In this document: piece after piece, positions 37,774 to 48,315 of the stretch
How the letters are laid out: every line of letters starts with the position of its first letter
How positions within the stretch are numbered: position 1 is the stretch's first letter
Assembly: GCA_933228675.1 (NCBI GenBank)
Contig: OW121740.1
Coordinates: forward strand, 8,064,442-8,128,441
Direction of reading: 5' to 3'
DNA from: Stomorhina lunata
Lineage: Eukaryota > Arthropoda > Insecta > Diptera > Rhiniidae
DNA length: 64,000 bases
The notes under the pieces: model-generated
Database searches by the model: none
What the model was told of the DNA's origin: nothing
What the model saw: only the letters and a program-made list of their open reading frames with translations
Translations under genes and position numbers: made by a program

Positions 37774-37814
<41 letters not shown>
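37774..37814. repeat. (TA)n microsatellite
   Basis: A near-perfect TA run of about 20 dinucleotides closes the right end of the satellite array. Confidence 0.95.
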
Positions 37815-37819
<5 letters not shown>

Positions 37820-38619
37820 ATATGTTTTAATCCAAAAAATTTTTTCATATTAATTACTTTTCTTCAAACTGAATATTTTTAGTAAAATGCTAACCTCCAA
37901 AATGTAGTTTCCTTTCTTAAACATACGATACCTGAAAAAATCAATCCCACAAACATGAAAATATTAATATTTATACAAATTATGTTCAGCACACTCTCCT
38001 GTTACCGCACGTTTATTAAGGTACTCATGATTTCCAAGTAGTGCCAAGAGTCCCTCCCAGTCATGAACCCACATTATAAACAGAGTCGACAAGAAAATCA
38101 ATTGGCAACAAAACTGGCAAAGACTGAAGCTATAAATGTAATAAATTTCTACTTTAACTACAACCTCAAATCGAATCGAATGGCAGTTATTTGCAGTCGA
38201 TTGTGACTTGTTCAAGATCTTTAAGGGATATCGAATATATTGATGGAACCCTCACTCTTTGCACAGGCAAACACTTCCAGAACAAACATTTTGAACTAAA
38301 AGAATTTCAGTTTTTATGTTTTTTTTTTCTTTTTTTTGAGAAAATGTTTGAGGTTTATGGTTTCGTTGTCATGTTGACGTTTGGTGATGATGACGACGAT
38401 GATGTCGAAGACATTGTGGTACAAGTACTTATACTTATTCCGATATTTTTATATGATTGGATGTTTTGTGTATATTAATTTGAAATTTGCTGCAATTTAT
38501 GATACAATTTATTATATAAATGATGATTTTGTTTTGTTTTGAAAATTATGCCCGTAGAAGTGGGGTTGAGGAGTTCTATGTAAATCAGAGATGGACTAAG
38601 GGAACATAAGTTGGTAGCA
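37815..38619. other. Non-coding sequence between satellite arrays
   Basis: No gene is supported. A plus-strand frame at 38,191-38,478 includes an Asp run from GATGATGACGACGATGATG. It is not flanked by convincing splice sites and has a hydrophobic, T-rich composition, so it is probably chance. Confidence 0.4.
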
Positions 38620-40062
38620 ATTTTCCATAGAAAAATTTTTATATCTAAACTATTTCTGTTCAAAAATTTTTCTTACAAAATTTTTTTCTACAGAAAACAT
38701 TTTTTAACGGAAGATTTTCTACAGAAAACATTTTCTAACGTAAGATTTTCTATAGAAAACTTTTTTTTTAAGAAAAATTTTCTATAGAAAATTTTTTTTT
38801 ACGAACAATTTTCTATAAAAATTTTTTTAACGAAAAATTTTCTATAGAAAATTTTTTTTAACGAAAAATTTTCTATAGAAAATTTTTTTAACGAAAAATT
38901 TTCTATAGAAAATTTTTTTAACGAAAAATTTTCTATAGAAAATTTTTTTAACGAAAAATTTTCTATAGAAAATTTTTTTAACGAAAAATTTTCTATAGAA
39001 AATTTTTTTAACGAAAAATTTTCTATAGAAAATTTTTTTAACGAAAAATTTTCTATAGAAAATTTTTTTAACGAAAAATTTTCTATAGAAAATTTTTTTA
39101 ACGAAAAATTTTCTATAGAAAATTTTTTTAACGAAAAATTTTCTATAGAAAATTTTTTTAACGAAAAATTTTCTATAGAAAATTTTTTTAACGAAAAATT
39201 TTCTATAGAAAATTTTTTTAACGAAAAATTTTCTATAGAAAATTTTTTTAACGAAAAATTTTCTATAGAAAATTTTTTTAACGAAAAATTTTCTATAGAA
39301 AATTTTTTTAACGAAAAATTTTCTATAGAAAATTTTTTTAACGAAAAATTTTCTATAGAAAATTTTTTTAACGAAAAATTTTCTATAGAAAATTTTTTTA
39401 ACGAAAAATTTTCTATAGAAAATTTTTTTAACGAAAAATTTTCTATAGAAAATTTTTTTAACGAAAAATTTTCTATGGAAAATTTTTTTAACGAAAAATT
39501 TTCTATAGAAAATTTTTTTAACGAAAAATTTTCTATAGAAAATTTTTTTAACGAAAAATTTTCTATAGAAAATTTTTTTAACGAAAAATTTTCTATAGAA
39601 AATTTTTTTAACGAAAAATTTTCTATAGAAGAATGTTTTTAAAGAAAAATTTTCTATAGAAAAATGTTTTTAACGAAAAATTTTCTATAGAAGAATGTTT
39701 TTAAAGAAAAATTTTCTATAGAAAAATGTTTTTAACGAAAAATTTTCTATAGAAAAATTTTTTTAACGAAAAATTTTCAATAGAAAAATGTTTTTAAAGA
39801 AAAATTTTCTATAGAAAAATGTTTTCAACGAAAAATTTTCTATAGAAAAATTATTTAACGAAAAATGTTCTATAGAAAAATTTTTTTACGAAAAATTTTC
39901 TATAGAAAAATTTTTTAACGAAAATTTTTCTATAGAAAAATTTTTTTAACGAAAAATTTTCCATAGAAAAATTTTTTTAACGAAAAATTTTCTATAGAAA
40001 AACTGTTTTAACGAAAAATTTTCTATGGAAAATTTTTCGTTAGAAAAATTTTATTTAACGTT
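38620..40062. repeat. 30-bp palindromic satellite array, TTAACG subfamily, highly homogenised
   Basis: From about 38,856 to 39,628 the 30-bp unit TTTTTTTAACGAAAAA plus TTTTCTATAGAAAA (overlapping) repeats about 25 times with essentially one change (CTATGG near 39,477). Flanks at 38,620-38,855 and 39,629-40,062 are variable 29-33-bp units. The same subfamily recurs at 50,720-51,830. Confidence 0.97.
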
Positions 40063-41395
40063 TTTGCATTACCAGGTACTAAATCCTTACTAACATAAGT
40101 ACTTTTGTCATTTTTGAATGCCACCACTGGCTATTATTCCTATTACTAAAATTATTTGTTCTTTTTTTTCAGTAAAAGAAATAATACTTAAGAGACTCTT
40201 AAATACAATTTGAAAGATGATATTTGGCTAAAATATGTTTAATGTAAATATTATATAATGGTTATGGCTGTGTGATTAAGGCCTTTTTCTGTTTGTTATT
40301 TATTGACTTATTTCTTCTTTAAGAGCTCCCATTAGGTCATTCAATTTTATGGCAATTGCTTTATAGGAAGACCTTATTTTTCTGAAAAAGAGAAAAAAAG
40401 GAAATAACAATAAATTAAAAATATTTAAAGAGATATAAGGAAAGGTCTCAGCTAATACTAATAAAGATTTTTAGTATCAGAAATAACTTTTAAAATAGAT
40501 TTTTTAAATGATAAAAACCTGGTCTCTCTAATTGGCACCAAAAATTTTTTTATTACTTTCCTCAAAGACTTGTTTCCTTGTGACCTTAAATTAGTGGCTA
40601 AAAATTTTACTAAATATTGGTAAGAGTCACCACAATTTTGTATAAGTCTAAGTGATTTAAAGGCCATTTAATTATTATAAAATTTATTTAATAACAATCC
40701 CCTTTCACTCATAATTCAAAATATTTCAATAAATTGTAATCACTTAAGGCCAATTATAGTTAATTTAATAAATATCCATTTAAAAGATTCTTTGAAAAAT
40801 TGTTGTTATATAATTTTTATTTTTTTTTGCCAAACAGTTTATCATTTGTTACAATTAATCAAATCCCTATCATTTGCAAAGATTTTTCACACATACTGAC
40901 ATACCAGTACCCTCCTACTTTTTTGCATTCATTTATACACACACACACTCTCATATGAAGGAGTTTTCCAAACAGTCATCCACATGTGCGACCAACAAAA
41001 AGGACAACAATGTGATCGTCTACAGCAGTTTCATGTCGTATAAGAAGAAAACAAAAAAAATTGTTAAAAACATTCACCCTTTACACAAAAAATTATATAG
41101 AAATATTCATATGCTCTCACTCACCCATTGCATCCACCCAAAAGGACAACATATGCCCGACTGAGTGCCTGGTCAGTAAAATCATAAACATCAAAATTCA
41201 TATGTCAACACCATACGAATGAGCAACACACACTCAAACACACACAGATACTCGTTCCAACGCAGCAGGCCCATACACACACACACAATCATATGTAGTC
41301 AAGCGTGTAAACAACAACAAAAAAAGGAAAACAATTCTTGTATCTTGTGTGTCAAAAACTCTAAAAAAACTAAACAGAGAAGGGATAGTAGAAGT
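40063..41395. other. Non-coding sequence with CA-rich stretch
   Basis: No gene is supported. 40,920-41,300 is richer in C and contains several short ACACAC runs and repeated CATATG hexamers. The frames there (40,874-41,164, 41,219 onward) are low-complexity, and the second runs into the 12-mer satellite. Confidence 0.4.
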
Positions 41396-41600
41396 TTTAG
41401 TCTCAGTATTGGTCTAAGTCATAATCTAAATCATAGTCTAAGTCATATTCTTAGTCACAGTCTAAGTCATAGTCTAAGTCATAGTGTGAGTCATAGTCTA
41501 AGTCATAGTCTAAGTCATAGACTAAGTCATAGTTTAAGCCATAGAATAAGTCACAGTCTAAGTCATAGTCTAAGTCATAGTCTAAGTCCTAGTCTCATAG
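41396..41600. repeat. 12-bp satellite tract, forward
   Basis: About 16 units of AAGTCATAGTCT with variants sit directly at the left border of the next palindromic array. It is the fourth separate occurrence of the 12-mer in the window. Confidence 0.9.
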
Positions 41601-41605
41601 TACTC

Positions 41606-43903
41606 GTATAGCAAATTTTTTAATAGAAGAAAATTCTGAAGAAAATTTTCGATATAAAAATTTTCCTTCACAAAATTTTTCGATATAAAAATTTTTCTTT
41701 AAAAAAATTTTTGATATAAAAATTTTTCTATAGACAATTTTGCCATATACAAATTTTCGATATAAAAATTTTTCTTTAGAAAATTTTTCGATCTTAATTA
41801 TTTTTTATGGAAACATACAATTTTTTCGATATAAAAATTTTTCTGTAGAAAATTTTTCGATATAAAAACTTTTCTATAGAAAATTATTAATTATAAACAT
41901 TTTATATAATAATTTTCTATACAAAAGTTTTCTATATAAAAATTTTTCTTTTGAAAATTTTTTGATATACAATTTTTTCTATAGAAAATTTTTCGATATA
42001 AAAGTTTTCTATAAAAATTTTTTTCATATAAAAATTTTTCTGATAAAAAACAAATTTTTCAATATAAAAATTTTTCGATATAAGCATTTTTCTATAGAAA
42101 ATTTTTCGAAATAAAAATTTTTTTATAGAAAATTTTTTTTCATAAAAATTTTTCTATAGAAAATTTTTCCACAAAAATTTTTCTTTAGAAAATTTTTCCA
42201 CAAAAATTTATCTTTAGATAAATCTTCGTTATAAAAGTTTTTCTAAAGAAAATTTTCGATATAAAAATTTCTCTATAGAAAATTTTTCAAAAAAAAGTTT
42301 TTCGATATAAAAATTTTCTATTAAAACTTTTTTCATATAAAAATTTTTCTAGTAAAAAAAAATTTTTCAATATAAAAATTTTTCGATATAAGCATTTTTC
42401 TATACAAAATTTTGGAATAAAACTTTTTTTATAGAAAATTTTTTCACATGAAAATTTTTCTATAAAAAATGTTTCTTTAGATAAATCTTCGATATAAAAA
42501 TTTTTCTAAAGAAAATTTTCGATATAAAAATTTCTCTATAGAAAATTTTTCAAAAAAAAGTTTTTCGATATAAAAATTTTCTAAAATTTTTCTTTAGAAA
42601 ATTTTTCCACAAAAATTTATCTTTAGATAAATCTTCGTTATAAAAGTTTTTCTAAAGAAAATTTTCGATATAAAAATTTCTCTATAGAAAATTTTTCAAA
42701 AAAAAGTTTTTCGATATAAAAATTTTCTATTAAAACTTTTTTCATATAAAAATTTTTCTAGTAAAAAAAAATTTTTCAATATAAAAATTTTTCGATATAA
42801 GCATTTTTCTATACAAAATTTTGGAATAAAACTTTTTTTATAGAAAATTTTTTCACATAAAAATTTTTCTATAAAAAATGTTTCTTTAGATAAATCTTCG
42901 ACATAAAAATTTTTCTAAAGAAAATTTTCGATATAAAAATTTCTCTATAGAAAATTTTTCAAAAAAAAGTTTTTCGATATAAAAATTTTCTATAGAAACT
43001 TTTTTCATATAAAAATTTTTCTAATAAACTAAAAAAATATTTTCAATATAAAAATTTTTCTATAGAAAATTTTTCTATATAAAAACTTTACTATAGAAAA
43101 TTTTTCGATTTAAAAACTTTACTATAGAAAATTTTTCGATTTAAAAATTTTGCTATAGAAAATTTTTCGATATAAAAATTTTTCTGTAGAAAATTTTTCG
43201 ATATAAAAAATTTTTCGATGTAAAAATTTTTTATAGAAAATTTTTCGATAGAAAAAATTTTCGATAAAAAATTTTTCGATAGAAAAAATTTTTCGATATA
43301 AAAAATATTTAATAGAAAATTTTTTAGATATAAAAATTTTTCTATAGAAAATTTTTTAGATATAAAAATTTTTCTATAGAAAATTTTTTAGATATAAAAA
43401 TTTTTCTATAGAAAATTTTTTAGATATAAAAATTTTTCTATAGAAAATTTTTTAGATATAAAAATTTTTTAGGTATAAAAAATTTTCCATAGAAAATTTT
43501 TCGATATAAAAAATTTTCTATAGAAAATTTTTCGAAATAAAAAATTTTCTATAGAAAATTTTTCGAAATAAAAAATTTTCTATAGAAAATTTTTCGATAT
43601 AAAAAATTTTCTATAGAAAATTTTTTATATCGAAAAATTTTCTATAGAAAATTTTTTATATCGAAAAATTTTCTACAGAAAATTTTTTATATCGAAAAAT
43701 TTTCTATAGAAAATTTTTTATATCGAAAAATTTTCTATAGAAAATTTTTCGATATAAAAAATTTTCTGTAGAAAATTTTTCGATATAAAAAATTTTCTAT
43801 AGAAAATTTTTCGATATAAAAATATTTTTCGATATAAAAAATTTTTTTATAAAAAATTTTCAATGGAAAATTTTTCGATATAAAAAATTTTCAATGGAAA
43901 ATT
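41606..43903. repeat. Palindromic satellite array, CGATATAAAAA subfamily, left of Copia
   Basis: Units of about 26-31 bp hold TTTTTCGATATAAAAATTTT and the CTATAGAAAA core. A segment of about 415 bp beginning near 42,291 is repeated near 42,706 with shared oddities (ATAAGCATTTTTCTATACAA, TTTGGAATAAAAC), and its end repeats again near 42,965. From 43,310 to 43,890 units become homogeneous, and orientation of the ATATCGAAAAA spacer switches at about 43,625-43,735. The array resumes after Copia. Confidence 0.93.
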
Positions 43904-44139
43904 TGTTGAATTTGTAGTTTTGTACTTTGCAATACAAATACTTTGTAATTATAGATTTGTAAATTAATATTGTAATCTAGTTAGTTTTACTTTTATGTTG
44001 ACAAGAAAAATAATATTTGTCACTCTCGAAAATTTATTGTTTGAATAAAGAAGCTTTTTATAAAATATAGAAAATATATTTGTGTGTTATCATTTTCTGT
44101 TCTGGAATAAACTTTAACAAGGAAAGAAAACTTCCAACA
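43904..44139 (+). repeat. Copia 5' LTR
   Basis: 236 bp, beginning TGTTG and ending CAACA, a 5-bp terminal inverted repeat. It contains AATAAA at 44,044-44,049 and TATAAAA at 44,059-44,065, giving candidate poly(A) and TATA signals; which one acts as which cannot be told from sequence alone. Identical to the 3' LTR. Confidence 0.95.
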
Positions 44140-44155
44140 GGTTATGGGCCTATGA
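44140..44155 (+). promoter_or_regulatory. Primer-binding site, initiator-Met tRNA (internal)
   Basis: GGTTATGGGCC directly follows the 5' LTR and is complementary to the anticodon-region sequence of insect tRNA-iMet. Drosophila copia is known to prime from a tRNA-iMet 5' half-molecule at such a site. Match beyond 11 bases is weaker. Confidence 0.8.
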
Positions 44156-44207
44156 GTTTATAAGAATAGGATATTGGTACAAAGGATTAAAAAGCAAGAA
44201 ATCCGAA

Positions 44208-47200
44208 ATGAGTTCTGGATTCCAAATCGAGAAGTTGGATTCAAACAACTATGAGTCCTGGTGTCTTCAAATGAAGAGCGTATTAATTCATGCGGAATTA
44301 TGGAGAATTGCAAGTGGCGAAGAGGAAAAACCTCAAGATGCTAGTGTGGCGCAACAATGGTTAGCAAAAGACGAAAAAGCTTTGGCAACGATAATGCTGT
44401 GTATCAAGGCAACGCAAATCAATCACATCAAGAATTGCAAGACATCATATCAAGCGTGGTGTAAGTTAAAGGAAATTTTTATTCCAAGTGGTCCTGCAAG
44501 GAAAGTCACGCTTTTCAAGCAGCTAATGCAATTAAAGATGGAAGACGTTGACAATATGCCTCAGTTTTTGGATAAGTTTTTTGGTGTTGTTGAAAAATTA
44601 GCTGAAATAAATGTAACAATTGTTGAAGAGTTAGTAGTAATAATACTTTTGTCCAGCCTTCCTAAGTCGTTCGAGTCGTTTGTGGTAGCTGTAGAAACCC
44701 GTGATGTGTTACCAACATTAAGTATGTTAAAAGTCAAGCTCCTGGAAGAAGGCGAAAGACGTGTATCAGAAGGTAAAGATTCGAATCAGCAAGCATTTTC
44801 AGCATTCAAGAAGAAAAATTCTCAAGGCGCTAAGAAGAAGACAGGTAAATGTTTCAATTGTGGTCGTCAAGGACATTATTCAGCAGAATGTCGTGATCGA
44901 GTGAAAAACTCCAGTGCAAAACCAAATTACAACGCTTTAGCAAGTTATGCGTTTGGGTCAAGTCCGTTGAACAAGCAAACTTGGTGCGTGGATAGTGGTG
45001 CAACGTCGCATATGTGTTGCGATAGAAATTTGTTTACGTCATTTGAAGAATGTGACGAAGTAATCAGGTTAGTTGGTGATAATACAATTATTTCAAAAGG
45101 CAGAGGTGAGATACATTTTACAAGTGGTAAATATGCTATAAACCTTAAAAACTGTATGTATGTTCCAAATATGCAAGGAAATTTTATTTCTGTTGTATCA
45201 GCTGTACAAAATGGTGTACGAGTTGAATTTGATACCAAAACGGTAGTTTTTAGAAAAGAAAATGGAACAATAATTTTGAAAGGCAGAAAAGAAGAAAACT
45301 TATTTATTGTAAAAGTAGATGAAAGTTCTAATTTTTATTCAAATTCTGAAAAAGAATCTGTAGAGAGATGGCATCAAAGATATGGCCATGTTAACTTTCA
45401 AACGTTAAAAGATTTGTCTGCAAAGAAAATAGTTTATGGTCTTAATGTGGATTCAATTCCAAGAGACATGGTCTGCAAGACGTGTGCGAAAAGCAAAATA
45501 TCTAGTCAGTGTTTTCCTCATTCGGAAACTAGATCAGAAAATCTGTTAGATATAATACATAGCGATGTATGTGGTCCGATGAATGTAAAGTCGATTGGAG
45601 GGTCGAGATATTTTATTACGTTCATTGACGATAAGTCGAGGCAGATATTCGTATATTTTTTGAAAGAGAAAAGTCAAGTATTTCAAACATTCAAAAATTT
45701 TAAAGCTTTGGTAGAAAACGAAACCAATAGAAAGATAAAGATCTTGCGCACCGATAATGGCGGTGAATATATTAGTAAAGAATTCGATAATTTCTTAAAA
45801 GAAAATGGTATAAAAAGGCAGTTGACCGTACCTCACACTCCACAGCAAAATGGTGTTGCTGAGAGAGCTAACAGAACTTTGGTAGAAATGGCCAGAAGTA
45901 TGATAGTGAATGCTAATTTAGAAGAGTATTTTTGGGCGGAAGCAATTTCCACAGCAGCTTACATTCGGAACAGATCGTTAACAAAAATACATCAGGATAA
46001 AACTCCTCAGGAAATATGGTCGGGAAGAAAACCGACAGTAGCTCACTTCAAAGTATTCGGTTCAACAGCAATAGCCTTAGACAAAAAAGTCAAGAAAAAG
46101 TTTCGTCCAAAGGGCAAGGAATATGTTATGGTAGGATATTCCAATGAATCAAAAGCCTATAGATTATATGATGTTGAAACTAAAGAAGTTGTAATCAAAA
46201 GAGACGTGATTTTCATTGAAAATGAGTTTATTAGAAAGCAAGAAAGAGAAGAAACAGAAAATGTTTTAATAGAAATAAAATCAAATAGTAGTTCAACAAA
46301 TCTTAATGAAACGAGAGAAGCTCGTGATCAGGAAATAGAAAGAAATACAGCTGAAATTTGTGAAGATTCTGAAGATGAAGAATTCGATAGAGCTGAAGAT
46401 ATAAGAAATGGTAGAGGTAGGCCAAGATTAATAAAAACAGGTAAACCGGGAAGACCGAAGAAGCAATACAATTCGCTAAACGCGATGATAGCAAATGAAA
46501 TAGATGTTCCCACAAGTGTGGAAGAGGCAGTAAATGGACCATATGCTGATAGGTGGATAGAAGCCATGGAAAATGAATATAATTCATTAGTTGAGAATGA
46601 TACGTGGGCTGAAGTGCAATTGCCAGAAAAGCAAAAAGCTATAGGATGCAAGTGGATTTTTTCTTTGAAGAAAGACAAAAATGGTCAGGTAGAAAGATTT
46701 AAAGCAAGACTTGTAGCCAAGGGATGCAGCCAAAAGTACGGCATCAATTATGAAGAGACGTTCTCACCGGTAATCCGATACGCAAATTTGAGATTGTTGT
46801 TTGCTATAGCAGTAGAGAAAGAACTTTACGTACATCAGATGGATGTTACAACAGCCTATCTAAATGGTGATTTACACGATGAAGTTTTTATGAAAATGCC
46901 TCAATGTTTCGAAAACAAAAACTCTCCTAAGACAGTTCTTAAATTGAAGAAGTCAATCTATGGACTTAAACAGTCCGGACGAGAGTGGAATTTCAAACTA
47001 GATGAAGTTTTGAAAAATATTGGATTTGTGGCATGTCAAAGTGAACCTTGTCTGTATACGAGAAATCGTAATTCGAAATTCAACTATATTGCAGTATACG
47101 TTGATGACATTATAGTAGCAAGTTCAGATAAAAAGGAATTAGATGAAATTAAAAAGCAAATTTCAAATCGTTTAAAAATTGTTGACAAAGGTCCTTTAAG

Positions 47201-48047
47201 TCATTTTTTAGGGATGGAAATCGAAAGGGATGGAGAAACTGGTTCGATTACCATATGTCAGAAAAATTACATCAAGGAACTCTTAAATGAATATGGAATG
47301 GTTGAATGCAAACCAATGTCTACACCTTTAAATGAAGGTTTTCAGTTGAAGTGTCCTGGTGAAAATTGTGAAAAGGTAGATGAGACCGAGTATCAATCGT
47401 TAATAGGTACACTGATGTACCTAGCCCTAACAACTAGAGCGGATATATTACATTCAGTATGTAAACTTTCGCAAAGAAATAAGGATCCGCATACCGAACA
47501 TGCAGTAGCAGCAAAACACATTCTACGCTATTTATCAAGAACGCAAGATTTCAAGCTCCATTACCATAAAACTGGTAAGCCGATAGAAGGTTTTGTTGAT
47601 GCAGATTGGGGAGGTGATCCCATAGAACGAAAGTCCTACACAGGATATGTATTTTTCTATGCTGGCTGTATATTTTCGTGGGAGTCGAAGAAACAGAATA
47701 CTGTCGCTCTCAGTAGTACCGAAGCAGAGTACATAGCATTTAGTGCAGCAGCAAAAGAAGCAGTTTATTTGAAGAAATTATGTTCGGAGCTTGGAGTAAA
47801 TGGTGTGCAAGAGTCAATTGTTATCAACGGTGACAATCTTAGCGCACAACAACTAATAAAGAACTCGGTATATCATGCAAGAAGTAAACATATCGACATA
47901 AGGTATCATTTTGTCCGCGATATTTATAAAAATAATGATATAATGTTAAAATATGTACCAACTAATGATATGATAGCCGACGTTTTAACGAAAAATTTAG
48001 GAAAAGTAAAACATTGTAAATTTACAAATCTAATGGGTTTATATTAA
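44208..48047 (+). CDS. Copia gag-pol polyprotein
   Basis: 1279 residues in a single uninterrupted frame. Gag (about 1-200) has the UBN2-like region starting KLDSNNYESWCLQMKSVL. A CCHC zinc knuckle (C215, C218, H223, C228) binds RNA. The aspartic protease has DSG at 262-264. Integrase has an HHCC finger (H389, H394, C423, C426) and a DD35E core (D453, D516 in RTDNGGEY, E552 in QQNGVAERA). Reverse transcriptase has D879 in QMDVTTAYLNGDL and YVDD at 964-967. RNase H has D1131, E1172, D1209 and D1230. The order protease-integrase-RT-RNase H defines the Ty1/copia type. The first Met near 44,208 lies 68 bases past the LTR. In Drosophila copia, Gag is overproduced by splicing; no clear equivalent splice pair was verified here. 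Antisense frames inside it are shadows. Confidence 0.98.
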   Translation: MSSGFQIEKLDSNNYESWCLQMKSVLIHAELWRIASGEEEKPQDASVAQQWLAKDEKALATIMLCIKATQINHIKNCKTSYQAWCKLKEIFIPSGPARKVTLFKQLMQLKMEDVDNMPQFLDKFFGVVEKLAEINVTIVEELVVIILLSSLPKSFESFVVAVETRDVLPTLSMLKVKLLEEGERRVSEGKDSNQQAFSAFKKKNSQGAKKKTGKCFNCGRQGHYSAECRDRVKNSSAKPNYNALASYAFGSSPLNKQTWCVDSGATSHMCCDRNLFTSFEECDEVIRLVGDNTIISKGRGEIHFTSGKYAINLKNCMYVPNMQGNFISVVSAVQNGVRVEFDTKTVVFRKENGTIILKGRKEENLFIVKVDESSNFYSNSEKESVERWHQRYGHVNFQTLKDLSAKKIVYGLNVDSIPRDMVCKTCAKSKISSQCFPHSETRSENLLDIIHSDVCGPMNVKSIGGSRYFITFIDDKSRQIFVYFLKEKSQVFQTFKNFKALVENETNRKIKILRTDNGGEYISKEFDNFLKENGIKRQLTVPHTPQQNGVAERANRTLVEMARSMIVNANLEEYFWAEAISTAAYIRNRSLTKIHQDKTPQEIWSGRKPTVAHFKVFGSTAIALDKKVKKKFRPKGKEYVMVGYSNESKAYRLYDVETKEVVIKRDVIFIENEFIRKQEREETENVLIEIKSNSSSTNLNETREARDQEIERNTAEICEDSEDEEFDRAEDIRNGRGRPRLIKTGKPGRPKKQYNSLNAMIANEIDVPTSVEEAVNGPYADRWIEAMENEYNSLVENDTWAEVQLPEKQKAIGCKWIFSLKKDKNGQVERFKARLVAKGCSQKYGINYEETFSPVIRYANLRLLFAIAVEKELYVHQMDVTTAYLNGDLHDEVFMKMPQCFENKNSPKTVLKLKKSIYGLKQSGREWNFKLDEVLKNIGFVACQSEPCLYTRNRNSKFNYIAVYVDDIIVASSDKKELDEIKKQISNRLKIVDKGPLSHFLGMEIERDGETGSITICQKNYIKELLNEYGMVECKPMSTPLNEGFQLKCPGENCEKVDETEYQSLIGTLMYLALTTRADILHSVCKLSQRNKDPHTEHAVAAKHILRYLSRTQDFKLHYHKTGKPIEGFVDADWGGDPIERKSYTGYVFFYAGCIFSWESKKQNTVALSSTEAEYIAFSAAAKEAVYLKKLCSELGVNGVQESIVINGDNLSAQQLIKNSVYHARSKHIDIRYHFVRDIYKNNDIMLKYVPTNDMIADVLTKNLGKVKHCKFTNLMGLY

Positions 48048-48063
48048 ATGTTTTAAAAGTAGT

Positions 48064-48079
48064 TTGTATTGAGGGGTTG
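48064..48079 (+). promoter_or_regulatory. Copia polypurine tract
   Basis: A short purine run, GAGGGG (48,071-48,076), lies three bases before the 3' LTR, where plus-strand DNA synthesis would be primed. It is shorter than many PPTs. Confidence 0.65.
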
Positions 48080-48315
48080 TGTTGAATTTGTAGTTTTGTA
48101 CTTTGCAATACAAATACTTTGTAATTATAGATTTGTAAATTAATATTGTAATCTAGTTAGTTTTACTTTTATGTTGACAAGAAAAATAATATTTGTCACT
48201 CTCGAAAATTTATTGTTTGAATAAAGAAGCTTTTTATAAAATATAGAAAATATATTTGTGTGTTATCATTTTCTGTTCTGGAATAAACTTTAACAAGGAA
48301 AGAAAACTTCCAACA
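48080..48315 (+). repeat. Copia 3' LTR
   Basis: 236 bp, identical to the 5' LTR by direct reading. AATAAA is at 48,220-48,225. It is followed immediately by the AATT-rich target duplication (AAATT, 48,316-48,320) and the interrupted satellite. Confidence 0.95.

Larger units (their letters stand above)
43904..48315 (+). mobile_element. Complete Ty1/copia LTR retrotransposon
   Basis: 4412 bp in total: 5' LTR 43,904-44,139, primer site 44,140, one gag-pol frame 44,208-48,047, polypurine tract about 48,071, 3' LTR 48,080-48,315. The 5-bp target duplication AAATT lies at 43,899-43,903 and 48,316-48,320. Removing the element and one duplicate restores a continuous satellite unit. The two LTRs read identical across all 236 bases, so insertion is very recent on the scale of fly retrotransposon ages. 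All catalytic motifs are present and the frame has no stop, so the copy may be competent; this is inference. The layout and half-tRNA primer site match the Drosophila copia lineage. Confidence 0.97.

Noticed and set aside
38191..38478. 95-codon frame with an Asp run
   Set aside because: The Asp run comes from a GATGAC simple repeat; the rest is hydrophobic, T-rich and unsupported by splice sites.
41219..41611. 130-codon plus-strand frame ending in Ser-His-Ser-Leu repeats
   Set aside because: Its second half is the 12-mer satellite and its first half is CA-rich low-complexity sequence with no splice or start context.
44945..46678. Antisense frames within Copia (44,945-45,238, 46,303-46,587, 46,328-46,678)
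   Set aside because: They are shadows of the gag-pol frame and have no domain features.
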